Assembly (NCBI GenBank): GCA_010094025.1
Contig: ML991783.1
Location: 248,001-312,000, forward strand
Direction of reading: 5' to 3'
DNA: 64,000 nucleotides
Origin: Viridothelium virens
Taxonomy: Eukaryota; Ascomycota; Dothideomycetes; Trypetheliales; Trypetheliaceae
Under the pieces are notes generated by a model. The model was not told the DNA's origin. It was given only the letters and a program-made list of their open reading frames with translations, and made no database searches. A program made the translations under genes and the position numbers. Position 1 is the stretch's first letter. Each line of letters starts with the position of its first letter. Positions 11,737-24,087 of this stretch are shown one piece after another.

Positions 11737-13907
11737 GCTCGAGAGCAGATTTGAGGCGCTAAGGGAGGGCAGGAGAGCGGTTGCAAGAGAATGCTGGAGG
11801 GGCGGGAGTCAGTCGTGGGCTGTGATGGTGTATTAGGTGAGAGAACGCCTATTGTGAGACAAATCTGTACATTCCTAGGCTACCGGTGGACCAGCAGATC
11901 GAGTTTTCCGAGATTGCATGGATCCGAGGATCCTATCTCTAGTCTGCCACACTTTGTTGCTCTAGACTGTTCAAAAGATTTTTTCATTCACTGATCATTT
12001 ACACAAAATTTTCATTGCCGGTCATTGCGGCATGCGCTTGTCGCTAATTCTTCATTTCGGGTTAATCAATGGGGCAAGAGAATCTAATTAGAAATATAGG
12101 AAAAGGAAAAGAAAAGGGAAATTAAGGGACACCTGGAAAACTCTCACAGTAGTTCTTGGAGTTGCCTCACTGATATCTTCCTAAGATCGTCGTTAAAAGC
12201 TCAACAGAACATCGAGAAAGACCAGATCAGCGATCTCTTCTACGGTCCACGAAAGCCTCGTAGAGTACAACTCGAAAGGGCCTTAACAGGATCTCTCGGG
12301 CAAATCAAACCTAAGCCGAAACTTGTATCTTCGTCACAGCTCCGGCTTCCCCTTCGCTTCCCGTACCATTCCGTCCCATCAGCCCAACAGCACCATATCG
12401 CTTTCTCCGCTTTGCTCTATTTGTTCCATTCATTTGCTGACGCTGATGATACCTATTTGTGATAAGCCTGATGGATACCAAGTATCATACCACAATAGGA
12501 TTGCACTATCGGTAGATTGCCTGGACTCTTCATCAGAAAGTAGTTGATGCCTTCCTGAAGATCACTTAAAGAGGAAGAGAATTACCTCAACCCAGAGCCA
12601 AAAGGCGCACGAGGACTGCCACTGCCCTGACATCCTGCAAAAGAGATTGACCGACTGCATGAGTTACCAAGGGAATCTCAAATCTTGAGGCTATCCAACA
12701 GGCAAAGAAAAGGAGAGGGGAGAGGGGATAGAGGGCAAAGGAAAATTGATTGAAAGAAGCGCTGCGTATAGAATACATGAGTCCTGTTTCTGCTCTAAAT
12801 GATCAAGTATTCTGTCATCTCGTTGCGTGCTAGTGATTTTGGAGATGAAAGGTACGCCTGTTAACCAGCTTTTCTGGCTCATGATCTATGACGAGCCAGT
12901 ATCATGAAAGAGCTAGGTATGCCATATTGTTTTTGTCCAAGATGAACGTGGAGGCTGCGGGACGAAATGATGAATATACGATTTGCCTTAAAGAATAACC
13001 GTGTGAGTGCATGGATCACTGCACTCTCATGATGGCCAAGAGTCAAGAATATCTAAAGATGAAGCTCGGAAAGGATTGCCGAAAATTAATTTCGCGTATA
13101 ATTTCGATGTTACCTGTCATCCATTCGTGCCCCTTCCAGCCCTCATATTTCCCATCATTTAGCTATGTATGTACAACAAGACACCAAATTCCAGACAGTA
13201 GACCTCTTCCTCTTACTGCCAAATGTTTTGCTTCCCATCCAAGAAAATATAAGTTTTGTAAGATTAAAGAAGCAGTAGAGTTCCACTCAATCCGTCCCGT
13301 GCTGTCTCTCACAGTCGCTGGTTCCACTGTATCCCAACACACACTTCCTATCCCCGTGCCTATTCCCTCTGCCTGCCAAGTCTCCATTTCGCGTGCTACT
13401 TCGCTAGTCTTGACCTAGCTGTACCACGAAATCGACCCTGCAACAGGAACAGAAGCAGCCGCGTAAAATATCTCGAGGAGCGCATTTTAAAGCGCAGAGG
13501 AGATGCCGGCCAAATCCAGGAAATAACCAGATGCGTAAAGAAATAGGAAAACAGAACCATGAGACAATTAAATTGTGTGCTAAAATGAGAAAGAGAGCAC
13601 ACGTTTCGAGAGGAAAAGAACAATTGGGAGACATGGTCAGTAAGAAAAATAGAACCCAAAACCAAGCATAGACCCGACCAACACCGTGCGCTACAATATA
13701 TATAGTGACCGAACTCCTGTGACGCCTCGAGAGATTGCCGTATTGGTCCTTTCCGTAGCTTCGAGCATCCACATCTTGGTTTTGACCGAGGCTTTGCTAT
13801 CCCGGGAAAGCGTCCATACACAGCTTGAAGCTGCAAAGTCATGACAGCAGTGATCATGACAGCAACTGTCACCCGTAGACTTGGATGACCCCTTCAACGC
13901 TTTCTCC
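11737..13907. other. 2.2-kb gap between convergent genes
   Basis: AIM21 and the membrane protein gene on the other strand both end here. No coding family is seen. Two overlapping minus frames (13396-13872) are probably chance. The gap is unusually long for convergent fungal 3' ends, so it may hold a long UTR or a non-coding RNA, but nothing in the sequence proves this. Confidence 0.4.
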
Positions 13908-16522
13908 TCATGAGCTCAACCATTCACAATGACAGCTATTCCCTGGATCCCGTTTCCCCAGAATCCACAGCCCGGTTCGCGCATCACGTTCGGCTTCCCT
14001 CCTCACTACTCGACCCCCACTCCCTGATGGTGGCGGAAAGAAGTTTGGATCCGACTCCTGCAAGTAGACGTTCCATGGGTTTTGGGAACCATCCGGATTC
14101 TGGACGTACCCAAGGGTGCCGTCGTTTAGAACTTGCATGCGTGTGCAGTAAGGTGGCGCTCCAATGCCTGGGAGGCGACGTTCTTCGATTTTGACGGCAC
14201 GCGGGTAGATGAAGGTGGGCCCTTGTTGATTGTTGTTGCTATTATTATCGTTGTTGTTGCCGTTCTTGCCGTTATTGCCACTATTGCCACTATTGCCATT
14301 ATTGCCGTCATTGCCATTGTTACCATTGTTACCATTGTTCGAGTTAGAGTTAGAAGAATCGTCCCGACGGCGCGAGCCCTGGAAACCTTGAGGCGGAGAA
14401 GGATAGTAGGGGTTGGGAGGTGAGAAGTTTTCGCTATTCGCGGAGAAACTACTAGTGAAGGAGTTGACGATATTGGGTGGTGAAGACCCTGGGGTCGTAG
14501 AAGCTGCAGCAGTGGGCGCAGAGGTTATGAGCGTAGTTGTAGTAGGAGAGATGGCGATGCTGGAAGTGGGCGTATCTGAGGAAGCGGAGACCGGTATCGC
14601 GGAAGTAATTGAGGAGTCAGAGACAGATATCGTGGGAGTAGCAGGGCTGAAGGTATCCGAGGAAGAAGTGGAGGTAGAAGGTACTTCTGAGGCGCTCACC
14701 ATACTGCTGAGAGAAGCCACGGCTGATGCAGACACATTGTGTGTATCGTACACGAATAGCTCGACAGAAGTGCTATTCCAAAAGCAAACCCATGGTTGAT
14801 CGCCCGGTGAGACGTCGTTTCGATGGTGGAAAAATTGGTTCCCATAATAGTTATTTTGGCCATTTTGGCCATTTTGGTTGCGCTTGGTCTTTTGACTTGG
14901 ATCGAACATTGATGAGTCAAGAATGACAGTTTTGTTGTATGTTGATTGGAAGTAGTAAGCTGGACCTAGATTAGGAGCCTCCAAATCCATTACAAGGTAG
15001 AGGGGCGCAGGTCCAAATTGTGGTGGCTGGGTGCCATATTGGATGGGTGAGCCGGCCTCAGGATTGATGACCTGTGCCATAGCCATACCTCCCATTTCGT
15101 TATTAACGAGGAGATTGACTGGAGCCATATGAGGCTCGTTGGCTAGGTTGCAAGACCATGTGTCAATCTGAGAGGGGTCGGTGAGGCAAGAGCTTTGAGA
15201 TTCTTGAGGAATGCCGAGAGGTACACCATAAGTGCCAGTGGGAAGCATGGGGAGGTTTGCTGGCGTTGGTATCGTTGAGGCATCAATTAGGGAATGTGCA
15301 CTGCGGAAGGATGCAATGCTATATCTTGTTAGCAAACAATAAGTGCGCTATCAAAAAACACTGACCTTCTTGATGCAGCAGCTGCCTCAGCATGATCATG
15401 AGCTACAAAGCCTCCGACTATTCCACCTATTATTGCTGCCAGCAGCAAGACCAATCCAGCTGCGAGCAGAAGTATCCAGAATGGAAATCTGCCACTACAG
15501 AATCTTGTATGTCGTTTTTCCCGCCAGGATTTCTCACTCCAGGATTTTTCGGGAAGCCCACTTTCCATCTGTTCAACAGTTCCTGATCTTCTATTAGAAG
15601 CATCGGTGGACGTCGCATTGGCGATTTGCTCCTGTGTATCCCTTATCAAAGTCTCGTTGGAGTTCAGCGGCTGCACATCCGCCTCCGATTCAGATTCCCC
15701 TATAGCCATCCCCTTGCCAGCCATATTCTCGGGAAATCTTGTATAAGGTGGCAGTTGCTCTGTATGACCATCGGGTCCTATTATATCTTGTTCTTCGCCC
15801 TCTGGCCCCAGGCGACGGTGGAAGCGATCGTCGGTTGAATGGCCCGGGAATCCGACCGGTATTGATTCATCTACGGGACTGACCTCACCATCTTCAGGAT
15901 CGGCAAAGACATTTTGAGGGTACATGCCGTAAGGGTGGGCCGGTCGCGTCGCACTTGATTCTGATCGTGGAGGACCTCGAAGCGTAGAAGATGTTCTGCT
16001 ACTAAGTGATCTATCGACTCCGACACCTTGAGGATACAGGGCGTAGGGGTGGCTAGGGCCAGAAGCGCCTTGGAATGGACTTTGAGATCGAACATTGCCG
16101 GTAAGGGTGGAGGAAGATGAAGTACTGTTTGACCGTTGTTGCTGATATGGAGTGGCCGCCGAACTCGATGATCGGAGACTCTCTGCCCTTTGCGGCAATG
16201 GTACTCCTCGTGGGCCATCGCGTGATAATCTTTGAGGATCCAACGCTGCATATCCCTTGCTGATACTACTTCTTGGTTGTGAGATGGTGGGTGTAGTCTT
16301 AGATTCAATCGGATTCCCTATCGACAAGGACCTCCTCATTGAAGCCGAAGCCCGGGGAAGGGCCGTCTCCTGATCCAGCAACGGTCGAAAGCCATCAACG
16401 ACGGTATCATGATGTTCAATGGCATAGTCGTCTGAGAAAATGTCCGGGTTATCTTGTACTGGTGGCGTCCTGGCACCACTGTCGCGCGAAATCCGACTAT
16501 TCTCCATGGCGTCGTCAGGCAC
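13908..16522 (-). CDS. Single-pass membrane protein with Ser/Asn-rich ectodomain
   Basis: Two exons: 16522-15366 and 15318-13908, with a 47-nt intron (GTCAGT donor, TTTGCTAAC branch, TATAG acceptor), giving 855 aa. The first third is a Ser/Pro/Arg-rich cytosolic tail with repeated HPYALYPQ and HPYGMYPQ motifs. One strong membrane segment follows (FPFWILLLAAGLVLLLAAII, about residue 360). The extracellular part starts with a folded-looking module containing the paired-Cys stretch SSCLTDPSQIDTWSC and AYYFQSTYNKT. A Ser/Thr stalk and a long (Asn-Asn-Gly)n tract come next, then a second conserved-looking piece with YCTRMQVLNDGTLG. The design suits a plasma-membrane sensor or wall-linked protein, but I do not recognise the family by function. 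A second Met at 16507 could be the start. Confidence 0.8.
14215..14345. repeat. Trinucleotide-rich coding repeat (Asn/Gly)
   Basis: Imperfect TTG/TTA/CCG-type triplets on the plus strand encode the Asn-Gly tract of the membrane protein on the minus strand. Such tracts commonly vary in length between strains. Confidence 0.8.
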
Positions 16523-17721
16523 GGCAGCTCTGACGCAGCGGGTCTCCCGCGACGACAGAAATGACTACCTTATGGCCGTCGACAACGTCACGGAGGTTCA
16601 ATCTGGGTGGAAAATTTGGTGGTAAGGCGTCCGAGGTGTGAACGGCGACAGGACGGATGAATTGAGGATAGCGAAGGACAGGAAGGACGACGAGACGAAG
16701 GCTGGCAGAGAGTCAGGGCCGGCGTGTGTGGTGTTTGAGGTCGAGGGCACGGTCGCTGGAGGCTGCCCGGCTGGGCTAGTCCCGAAGTGAGAGACTGAGG
16801 GCGTGGGAGACGGAGACTTGCACAAGTCCAGGAGTTCCAGGTACTAAGCGCTAAAAGTGGAGGCCGGAGTTTCACCTCTCGCCCGCGACGAGGGCCATAC
16901 TTTCGTTCTTGCCCTTCGATTCCACGATTGTGCAAAGCGAATGGGGACAGAGTGTCTTGGCAGAGAACGGAATCAAGACACCAAAACATCTCTCGCCTTC
17001 TCGGGGAGAGAGGGGAAAGGACTGCCGCACTGCAGCTTCCGTATCGGTAGCCCAAAGCGGATGCGAATCGTGATCAGCCGGCCCCGTCTGAAGGCAAACT
17101 GCCTAAACTCGCTCGCCTTTTCCTGTTGCCAAGAATTCATCATTATTGCCCTGCTGTGTTGCTGTATATTTGTAGACGGTACATCATCTAATAATCTGCA
17201 GTACCATCGTCTATGATATTTGGCAATAATATCGTCGCATGCTTCCTACTTCTTACTCAACGTGTGGGTGGTGTGAGTTCGGCCAGTCAAGCTTCTGACA
17301 GGGGCCGCTTCAAGATTCCACGCCCAATGCATCCTTGAACAACCACCCCTCTGATTGGTCTAGCCCAATATCCTGATGGCTGCATAAAACATGGGCCGAA
17401 GGGTAACCGGATAGGGGAGGCCTTGGAGTATGCTTGCAGCTACTAAATTGCTTTTTACTGTCGAACATGTGAGCAATCATTGCATTGCAGCTTGACTCTC
17501 AGTAGAAATGATTGCTTTGATGTTACAGAGGTACAGAGTCTAGGTATCGCCACATGGAAGGCCGGTTCAGCCGATCGAAAACATTCTAACACCGCTGAGA
17601 CATTGCCCATTTCAGCTAGATCTGCATAGGCTCTCCTTCTCTGACCCTAACAATAATTCGCCGAGACGCCACCGATGCTGTCGCAAGTAAACAGTGGGAT
17701 ATCACACGTGACCATACCCTA
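16523..17721. other. Intergenic, upstream of the membrane protein gene
   Basis: A 155-codon minus frame at 16588-17055 is Arg/Pro-rich and resembles nothing; I treat it as non-coding. The rest carries no recognisable feature. Confidence 0.5.
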
Positions 17722-19426
17722 TCAGACGGGATAGCCCATCAACCCGATCTTCAGTCTCCCTCTTGCTCCATCCTTGATTTCTGATCCCCAGCGGCTCCTC
17801 CAATCTCGCTCTGTCTGTTTTGCTGCTTCAAATGCCACTCGGCATTCTGTCGGCAGTTCATCAAGGACTTCCGGGGGCAGGTTGGCAAGACCATTGGGTC
17901 CAACATCCAAGCAGTCGCCACCTGGTCCAGGTATTCCCATTCCCGACATTGACGGCGACTCAAACACAGTATCCGTGACCATGAAGTTGCGCTTGATCAC
18001 CGCTGGAACTTTATCGAAAATCGATCGCGATTGCGATTCCATCCCGCCGGGAACTCCTGTCTCTGCTGCATGACCATTTGCCATCTTAGTGTCGCCATTT
18101 ACGAGCCCAAGCTGCTTCGATCCGAAGTTACCTTCAGCTAGACTCTCTTCAACTTGCTCGAATCGGGCATGCGTAGGCTGCATAATCTTGGGATAGAACA
18201 TGTAGTTAGTGTGTGGTTCGTACACACCATCTAGATTGAGTCGTCGATTTGCGGCCAATGTCGTATTGAAACGGCTGTTCGCCAATTAGCATGGTAGCCT
18301 TGGAAAGCCTAAGTACGGAAAATTGTAACTGACCTGGCCTCTCTGGCATGTTCAAACTGCCAGTTGGTTGAAGTAATAGGAATTTTCCGTTTGCCAGTCA
18401 TCGCTTTACCATTTGGCATCGGCACACTAGGTCCTCCAGTGTGGTAAACCGCACTTGCGCCATGCCATGCGACATATTGATTCTTGTTGTATGGCTCACC
18501 TGGTGGTGGTAGTCGGTCATTCGGATCTGCAATTTCGCCCTCAATATCGCCGTTTGCGCGTGCTACTTGCATGTAGTAGTCGTCGATGACTTTCCTTCCT
18601 CCAATAATTATTCGGGCGCCGAATTCGCGGAAGACGGATCTGGCCGTGACCACACCAATGGCACGACCCTTGTATGAATGAGGGATAATGTCGCGTTCGA
18701 TCAGATTACGCTTCTCATCATCGTCTATGATGATCTTATAGAGCTTTGGATGTTTGGTGAAGAACAAATAACTGTCTCGGAAGCCAGTACATCGCGCAGG
18801 CTCGGTGGATAACATGTAGAGGCGGTCGCCGCGACCCTCAATTGTGAAAACTCTGACGCGATAGTCTCGTCCATCCTGCAGATTACCAAATCGATCTACT
18901 TTCTGCTCGCCGTCAGGGTCTTCTGGTAGAGCAACCTCATCGTCGACGACATCCATCATGTTGCCTTCTTTGTCGATCGGCACCCTGGTTACGTGAGAGG
19001 GTCCTCCTCTTGGTCGACCTCGAAAACCTCCAGGTCCTGAAGGCCTCCCTCTTCTCCGCTTGACAGGTGTGCCACCTTCTGATGCGCCATCAATAGCTGG
19101 CTCGGGCGTTGCATTCCAATCCGGTGGCCGATTCTTAGGCGGCCGCCCCAGTCGTTTTCGACGTGGAATGGTTTGCACCGTAGGTGGAGTGGCTGCGTCA
19201 GCTTCGGATTCTTGAGCCGCTGCGCTCGCATCGTCTTCTTCCTGGGGCGTTGCGATCTGATCATCTTCACCTCCGTCTACCATCTCTTCATCCTCTTCCG
19301 GGGGTGCAGCTGGAGTCGGTGTTCCTAGGGAGAGTTTAGCAGTAGAACGACTCGAAACAACAGATAGGTGAGTGTACTATGTATCGCGGAGGCAGCCCGC
19401 GGAGGGCGCCCTCTTCGACCAGGCAT
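17722..19426 (-). CDS. RSC7: RSC chromatin-remodelling complex subunit Rsc7/Npl6
   Basis: Three exons: 19426-19378, 19324-18334 and 18274-17722, giving 530 aa. Rsc7 (Npl6) and its paralogue Swp82 are accessory subunits of the RSC and SWI/SNF remodellers in the nucleus. The N-terminus is basic and disordered, with AT-hook-like GRPP and RRGRPSGPGGFRGRPRGGP patches. The conserved domain follows, including EDPDGEQKVDRFGNLQDGRD, MLSTEPARCTGFRDSYLFF, KRNLIERDIIPHSYKGRAIG and the NTNYMFYPKIMQPTHAR-like region (HTNYMFYPKIMQPTHARFEQ). The C-terminus ends in DGARGRLKIGLMGYPV. The last intron (GTCAGT donor, GAACAG acceptor) restores REASRFNTTLAANRRLNLDG. The first exon (MPGRRGRPPRAAS) is inferred from splice signals and phase and is the least certain part. 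The gene is head-to-head with the cyclin gene. Confidence 0.9.
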
Positions 19427-19957
19427 TGTGCGCTCAACGACGTAAAACTGTGGTGAGTGTTAACACAAGGCACGCATTCGCGCGCATCGGTCTGGTATAC
19501 GGATAGCTCAAGGGAGAAAAGGTTGGGGCGCGCGGATATAAGCGAGGCGCTAAGCTAGTGACGCGCTTGCTGATCATGTGCAGCCAAACACCCTTGAGTA
19601 CCTGGGCTTGCTAGTTAACATGCCACCGTGCCTGGCTCAGTCGATGGTGAATGAAAGAATATGGAACTCCGATCACCTCACTAGTTTTCCATCCTTCTCA
19701 CTCTCCACCACCTCTCGACACTCTCCTTCACTTGTCGCGCTTGGATGATACCGCGCTCTCTGCTTGCATGCCGGCCTCCCGATCACCGCTGCGAAGCATT
19801 CATTGCATAAAGCAGTCACACATCCTCTCTTAGCTTCGCTGGACTATTAGTACCAATGTCGACAACAATACGACTCCCTTGTACTTCAAGACTCCCGCGG
19901 TAGCCTCCCGTACCCGATCTTCCTACAGAGCTGCACGCAACTGCGAGATCCAAGATC
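19427..19957. promoter_or_regulatory. Shared promoter of RSC7 and cyclin gene
   Basis: These 531 bp separate two divergent start codons, so both promoters lie here. The cyclin-proximal half contains CT-rich runs typical of fungal promoters. I cannot identify specific factor sites. Confidence 0.55.
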
Positions 19958-21399
19958 ATGGCGCTAACAGCCAGTGCACCGGTCCTTCCTTCATCGCAAC
20001 CTGCTGCGCGCCACCCACCTACACTGCCTTACAAAGTCTTGGAAGAAACCGAGAAACAATGGCTGTTCTCCGAAGACGAGCTAAGACGAACTCCGTCAGT
20101 GGCCGACGGCATGACACCAGAGACGGAGAGGGAATTGCGCGGGAAAGGTGTTAATTTTATTTCCCAGGTTGGCATTATGTTGAAGCTACCACAATTAACG
20201 CTATCGACCGCGGCTGTATTTTTTAACCGATTTTTGATGCGCAATTCACTGGTAGACAAGCCCGGGAGAAAAGCGCTACATCACTATGTAAGACTTTCCT
20301 AACTACATTCCTACGTATGTTCCGCGTACTGGATAGGAACGCGGAAGGACTTGCTTCTCCATCCACAAATTGAAACCTTGATTACGAACAAGACATACAT
20401 TTACTAAACAAGAACTTTCTTTAGCAAGTTGCTGCCACTGCCGTATTTCTCGCAACAAAAGTCGAAGAAAATTGCCGGAAAGTCAAAGAACTCGTTATCG
20501 CTTGTTGCCGCGTCGCACAGAAGAATCCCAATCTCATAGTCGACGAACAGTCTAAAGACTACTGGCGCTGGAAAGACACCATCCTCCTCAATGAAGACGT
20601 GCTCCTCGAGAACCTCTGCTTCGATCTCACCATCGAAGCACCCCATAAAATCTTCTACGAATACCTCAAACTCCACGGGGTGGAACACCACCGCGAACTC
20701 CGCAATGCTGGTTGGGCTTTCCTTAACGACGCAATCCTCACCCAGCTATGCCTCCTCTTCCCCTCACGCACCATCGCCGCCGCCGCCCTCTACTGCGCAG
20801 CCCGCTACTGCGCCGTCGCCTTCCCAGATTCACCGCCGGGTCGGCCCTGGTGGGAGATGCACGGGGTCCGGCTCACTGATATCAGGCGCGCCTGCAAGTA
20901 CATGGTGAATTGCTACGAGAACACGCCCCTCCGACCGGGCATGGAAGCCATCTATGTAAGCCTGCGCTCCCCTCCTCCTCAACCGCCGTCGTCGCGCCGC
21001 GATGATGCGAACGGCGACGACGGAGGCATTGCTCCCCTTGCGTGCGGGCCGCCCGAAGAGGAGAGGACGAGGCTAAGGATTTTTTCGCAGACGCCGCAGA
21101 CGCCGTTGGCGGGGCCGGGCGGCCTAGGTGCGGCCGCGGGCGCTGGTGCGATGGAGCGGAGTGTGAGTGCCGAGAGCGATGCGAGTCGGAAACGGAGGAG
21201 GGAGGTTGTCGAGCCGATTGGAAATGGAGATGCGACGACTGAGCGGCCGCCGGAGAAGAGGACAAAGATGGAGACTGCGGAGAACTCTAAGATGGATGAG
21301 GAGGTGGAGAGGGTGAAGAATGGAGACATGAAGAATGAGAATGGGAAGCTTGGAGTGGATGATGATAACGTAAGTGAGGAAGGGGAGCTTGATGAATGA
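19958..21399 (+). CDS. Transcription-elongation cyclin (Pch1/cyclin T/K-like)
   Basis: Two exons: 19958-20287 and 20425-21399, with a 137-nt intron (GTAAGA donor, TTTAG acceptor), giving 434 aa. The protein has two cyclin folds. The first includes WLFSEDELRRTPSVADGMTP, INFISQVG-like VNFISQVGIMLKLPQLTLST, AVFFNRFLMRNS, then, after the intron, VAATAVFLATKVEENCRKVK. The second begins around LCFDLTIEAPHKIFYEYLKL and includes AAAALYCAARYCAVAF. These match cyclins that activate Cdk9/Cdk12-type kinases (fission yeast Pch1, animal cyclins T and K), which phosphorylate the RNA polymerase II C-terminal domain and Spt5. The tail is acidic and Lys-rich with a basic cluster (RKRRR) that may serve nuclear import. 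Which of the related cyclins it is cannot be fixed without a tree. Confidence 0.87.
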
Positions 21400-21726
21400 G
21401 TTTCGCTATGACGAAGATGTTCTTTTTTACGCTCCAGAAGGATCATCCGGCATTTGGATTTGCTGGAGTCGTTCAAGAGTCAAACGATTTGATGTACAAA
21501 CAGCATGGCGTTCAATGGGCTTGAATAAAAGGATACCTTTGGGCAAGCTATCAGGAGTACCTAAGGCGGGCAAACTCTACAGCGAGGGGTCGTATTTTTG
21601 ACGCTCAGCGGCTGTCTGATGATCAAAGACGATTTTTTGCCGCATTCGTATATCTATTTCCAACAGTTTCTATTCATATGAAAATTGAAGATCTATCAAA
21701 ATCTAAGGCCTTGCGGCGGCTCGAGT

Positions 21727-23599
21727 CTACGATGACCGATGACGCTCCTCGTCCGGCCCAACAAGGTCCTCTTCCACGTCTCCACCTTTTCTCTCCTCCG
21801 CACCCCTCCATCCAGTCCCTGCTTGTATCACCGTCGCCACCACCGCTAATACACTCCCCGCCAGAAACAGCGTCTTCAACGCCGTCTCGAACCCCTGGGC
21901 CGCCACCGCCCTCTCCGCTCCTTGCAATCTCGCCGCGAGCGCGGGACTCCCCAACAGCCTCGTCGTCAACTCCTGCCTATCTTCCAAGCCCGCCTCCGCG
22001 AAACCCCTCTCCAGCGCCCGCTTCAGCGTCCTCGCAAAAATCCCACCCCCGATCGCGCTCCCGAAGCTCCCCGCAAAGCCGCGGAATGTCGCCAACAACG
22101 GCGTGACGATCGTGTGCGTCTCAGCCGGCGTGAGATGCAGCAGGTGCGCCATGGTGTAATTCAGGATCGCGCCAGTGACCAGCCCGTTCGCGAAAGCCGC
22201 AGCCATGTATACCGGCGCTGACGAGGCGGCGGTGGAGAGGCCGGCCAGCACGAATAGCGAGGCGGCGAAGCAGGCGAAGGCGATGACGCAGGCGAGGTAG
22301 AAGGAGCCCTGGCGTCGGATGTGGAGCCAGCCAGCGAGCAGGCCACCGACGCCGAAGCCGAAGTTGGTGGGGAGCAGGATCAGGCCGGCGGAGGCCTGGG
22401 ACCAGCGTCGGACTGCGAGGGTGTAGACAGGGGTGTAGAAGAGGACGGTCCAGCGGGCGAGCATGAGGGCGAGGGTGGCGAGGCAGGAGAGGAGGGTTGC
22501 GCGGGAGCGGAGGATAGGGATGGGAATGACGGGGCTAGAGGCGAGGCGAGATTCGATGAGGAAGAAGAGGGGGAACGCGACGAAGAGAGAGAGGAGGAGG
22601 GGGACGATGCTGATGGGGTCGGAGGAGAGGCCATATAGGAAAAGGACGATTGTGAGGATCCACGTCAAGGCGCCAAGGTAGTCGATCTGGGCGATTTGAG
22701 TGCGCAACGGTTCTTTATGGTTACCTTCGGGTATGGAGAGAGAGTTTGGGGCAGAGAAGAAGATACCAATGCCGGCAACTGACGCTAGAGGAGCTTGAAT
22801 CCAGAAGATTGGTCGCTTGAGGTTTGTTAGGGGGAGAAAGCAATATGATCGGGGATGGACGATGTACTTACCCATCCATATGGTTTGACCATGGCGCCTG
22901 CGATAACAGCACCAAACGATACACCAATCGTGAATCCGCTGTTCAGCAGTCCAATATACAACCCTCTTCTTTTTGCGCTACTCAACTTCAAAATCAATAT
23001 CATAGATACTGAGAAGACCCCGGCAGCTCCAATACCTGCGACAACTCTACCCAGAAGGAAGACCGCCAGCGTTGGCGCTATGGATGTCACGATAGCGCCG
23101 ACTGAAAAGATCAGGGTTGAGAAGGTTATGTATGTTCGGGGCGAGATTATTCTACATATTCGTCCACCGAGGGGTGCCAGGCTCGACATGGCAATCTACA
23201 GGGGTATCAATTAGGGCTGTCCTCGAGAAGTTGTAGATGAATACGAACAAGGAAGGCAGAGGTAAACCAGCTTGCTTGGCGAAAAGCGTCTAGCTCTTCG
23301 CTGATGAAGCCTTGAGTGGTCGATATGAGGGAGATGTTGGAGGCTATATCTTTCGGTCAGCTATTGCTCTCTAAATGCGATTCTTTTTCACGTTCAATTC
23401 GCATACCATGGAGGAAAATTAACACGCCCAGGCAGATGAAGATTGCTAGTCCGCGAAGCCTGGATAGTCCTTCAGCCGGAGTCCCATCTCTTTCATCACC
23501 GACACTTCCAGCCGTGGTGTCAACGGGGCCATTCACCGGATCAGGCTCGATGCGCAGCAACGACGTGCGCTCCGTCGCAAGGCCGTGACTCTCCGCCAT
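21727..23599 (-). CDS. MFS transporter, DHA2/Vba-like
   Basis: Four exons: 23599-23407, 23343-23249, 23195-22872 and 22815-21727, giving 566 aa. The product is a major facilitator with about 14 hydrophobic segments. The family signature is the motif C-like GRVVAGIGAAGVFSVSMIL after the typical SWFTSAFLIAMSSLAPLGGR, and further on LLPTNFGFGVGGLLAGWLHI. These resemble the vacuolar basic amino acid transporters (Vba/Fnx) and multidrug exporters of the DHA2 group, so the substrate may be basic amino acids or a toxic compound. The short N-terminal tail (ERTSLL) has an acidic dileucine-like sorting signal, which would fit the vacuole. The gene is convergent with the cyclin gene (327 bp between stops) and divergent from the deaminase-like gene. 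Confidence 0.88.
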
Positions 23600-24087
23600 C
23601 TCAAATACTGGGACAACTGAAGGGGACGAAGGCGAGGATTTGCCATTATTTTGAAGCTTGGATTACATCTAGAATGCCGTGACTTGTCCGTATTGATTCG
23701 TAATATGACGTTCATAGCCCCGTAGGCGCAGGTACTAGCGTGCGATTTGCCAACATGGGCAAATGACTGAACTAAGCGGCTGTTTTGACAGATGCAAAGA
23801 TAGGCGCGCGGTTGTACTCTAGAGGAGCTCAAGACACGGCGGGGCAATGCACCTTCGTGACTCTTCATCTCCCTCTTCCACGGCAGAGAGATACAGTTCA
23901 GTACAGTACAGAAGCGCTTAGCATCCACGGTAAAGTACAGCTGCAAACATACCAGAGCGAACCAAATAAATCTACTCTACCAGACGTCAAACGATCTCGA
24001 CAAGCCAGTCAAACCAGCAAAAATACACTTTTTCCATCACAACTTACTGGTCTCAGAACCATCAACAGACAAATTCTTTCCGACAAT

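Noticed and set aside
12430-12475. Possible C/D-box snoRNA (TGATGA followed by CTGA words)
   Set aside because: The spacing is too short and there is no terminal stem or guide region; such words occur by chance.
16588-17055. 155-codon minus frame upstream of the membrane protein gene
   Set aside because: Arg/Pro-rich, no domain, likely chance in a GC-rich promoter.
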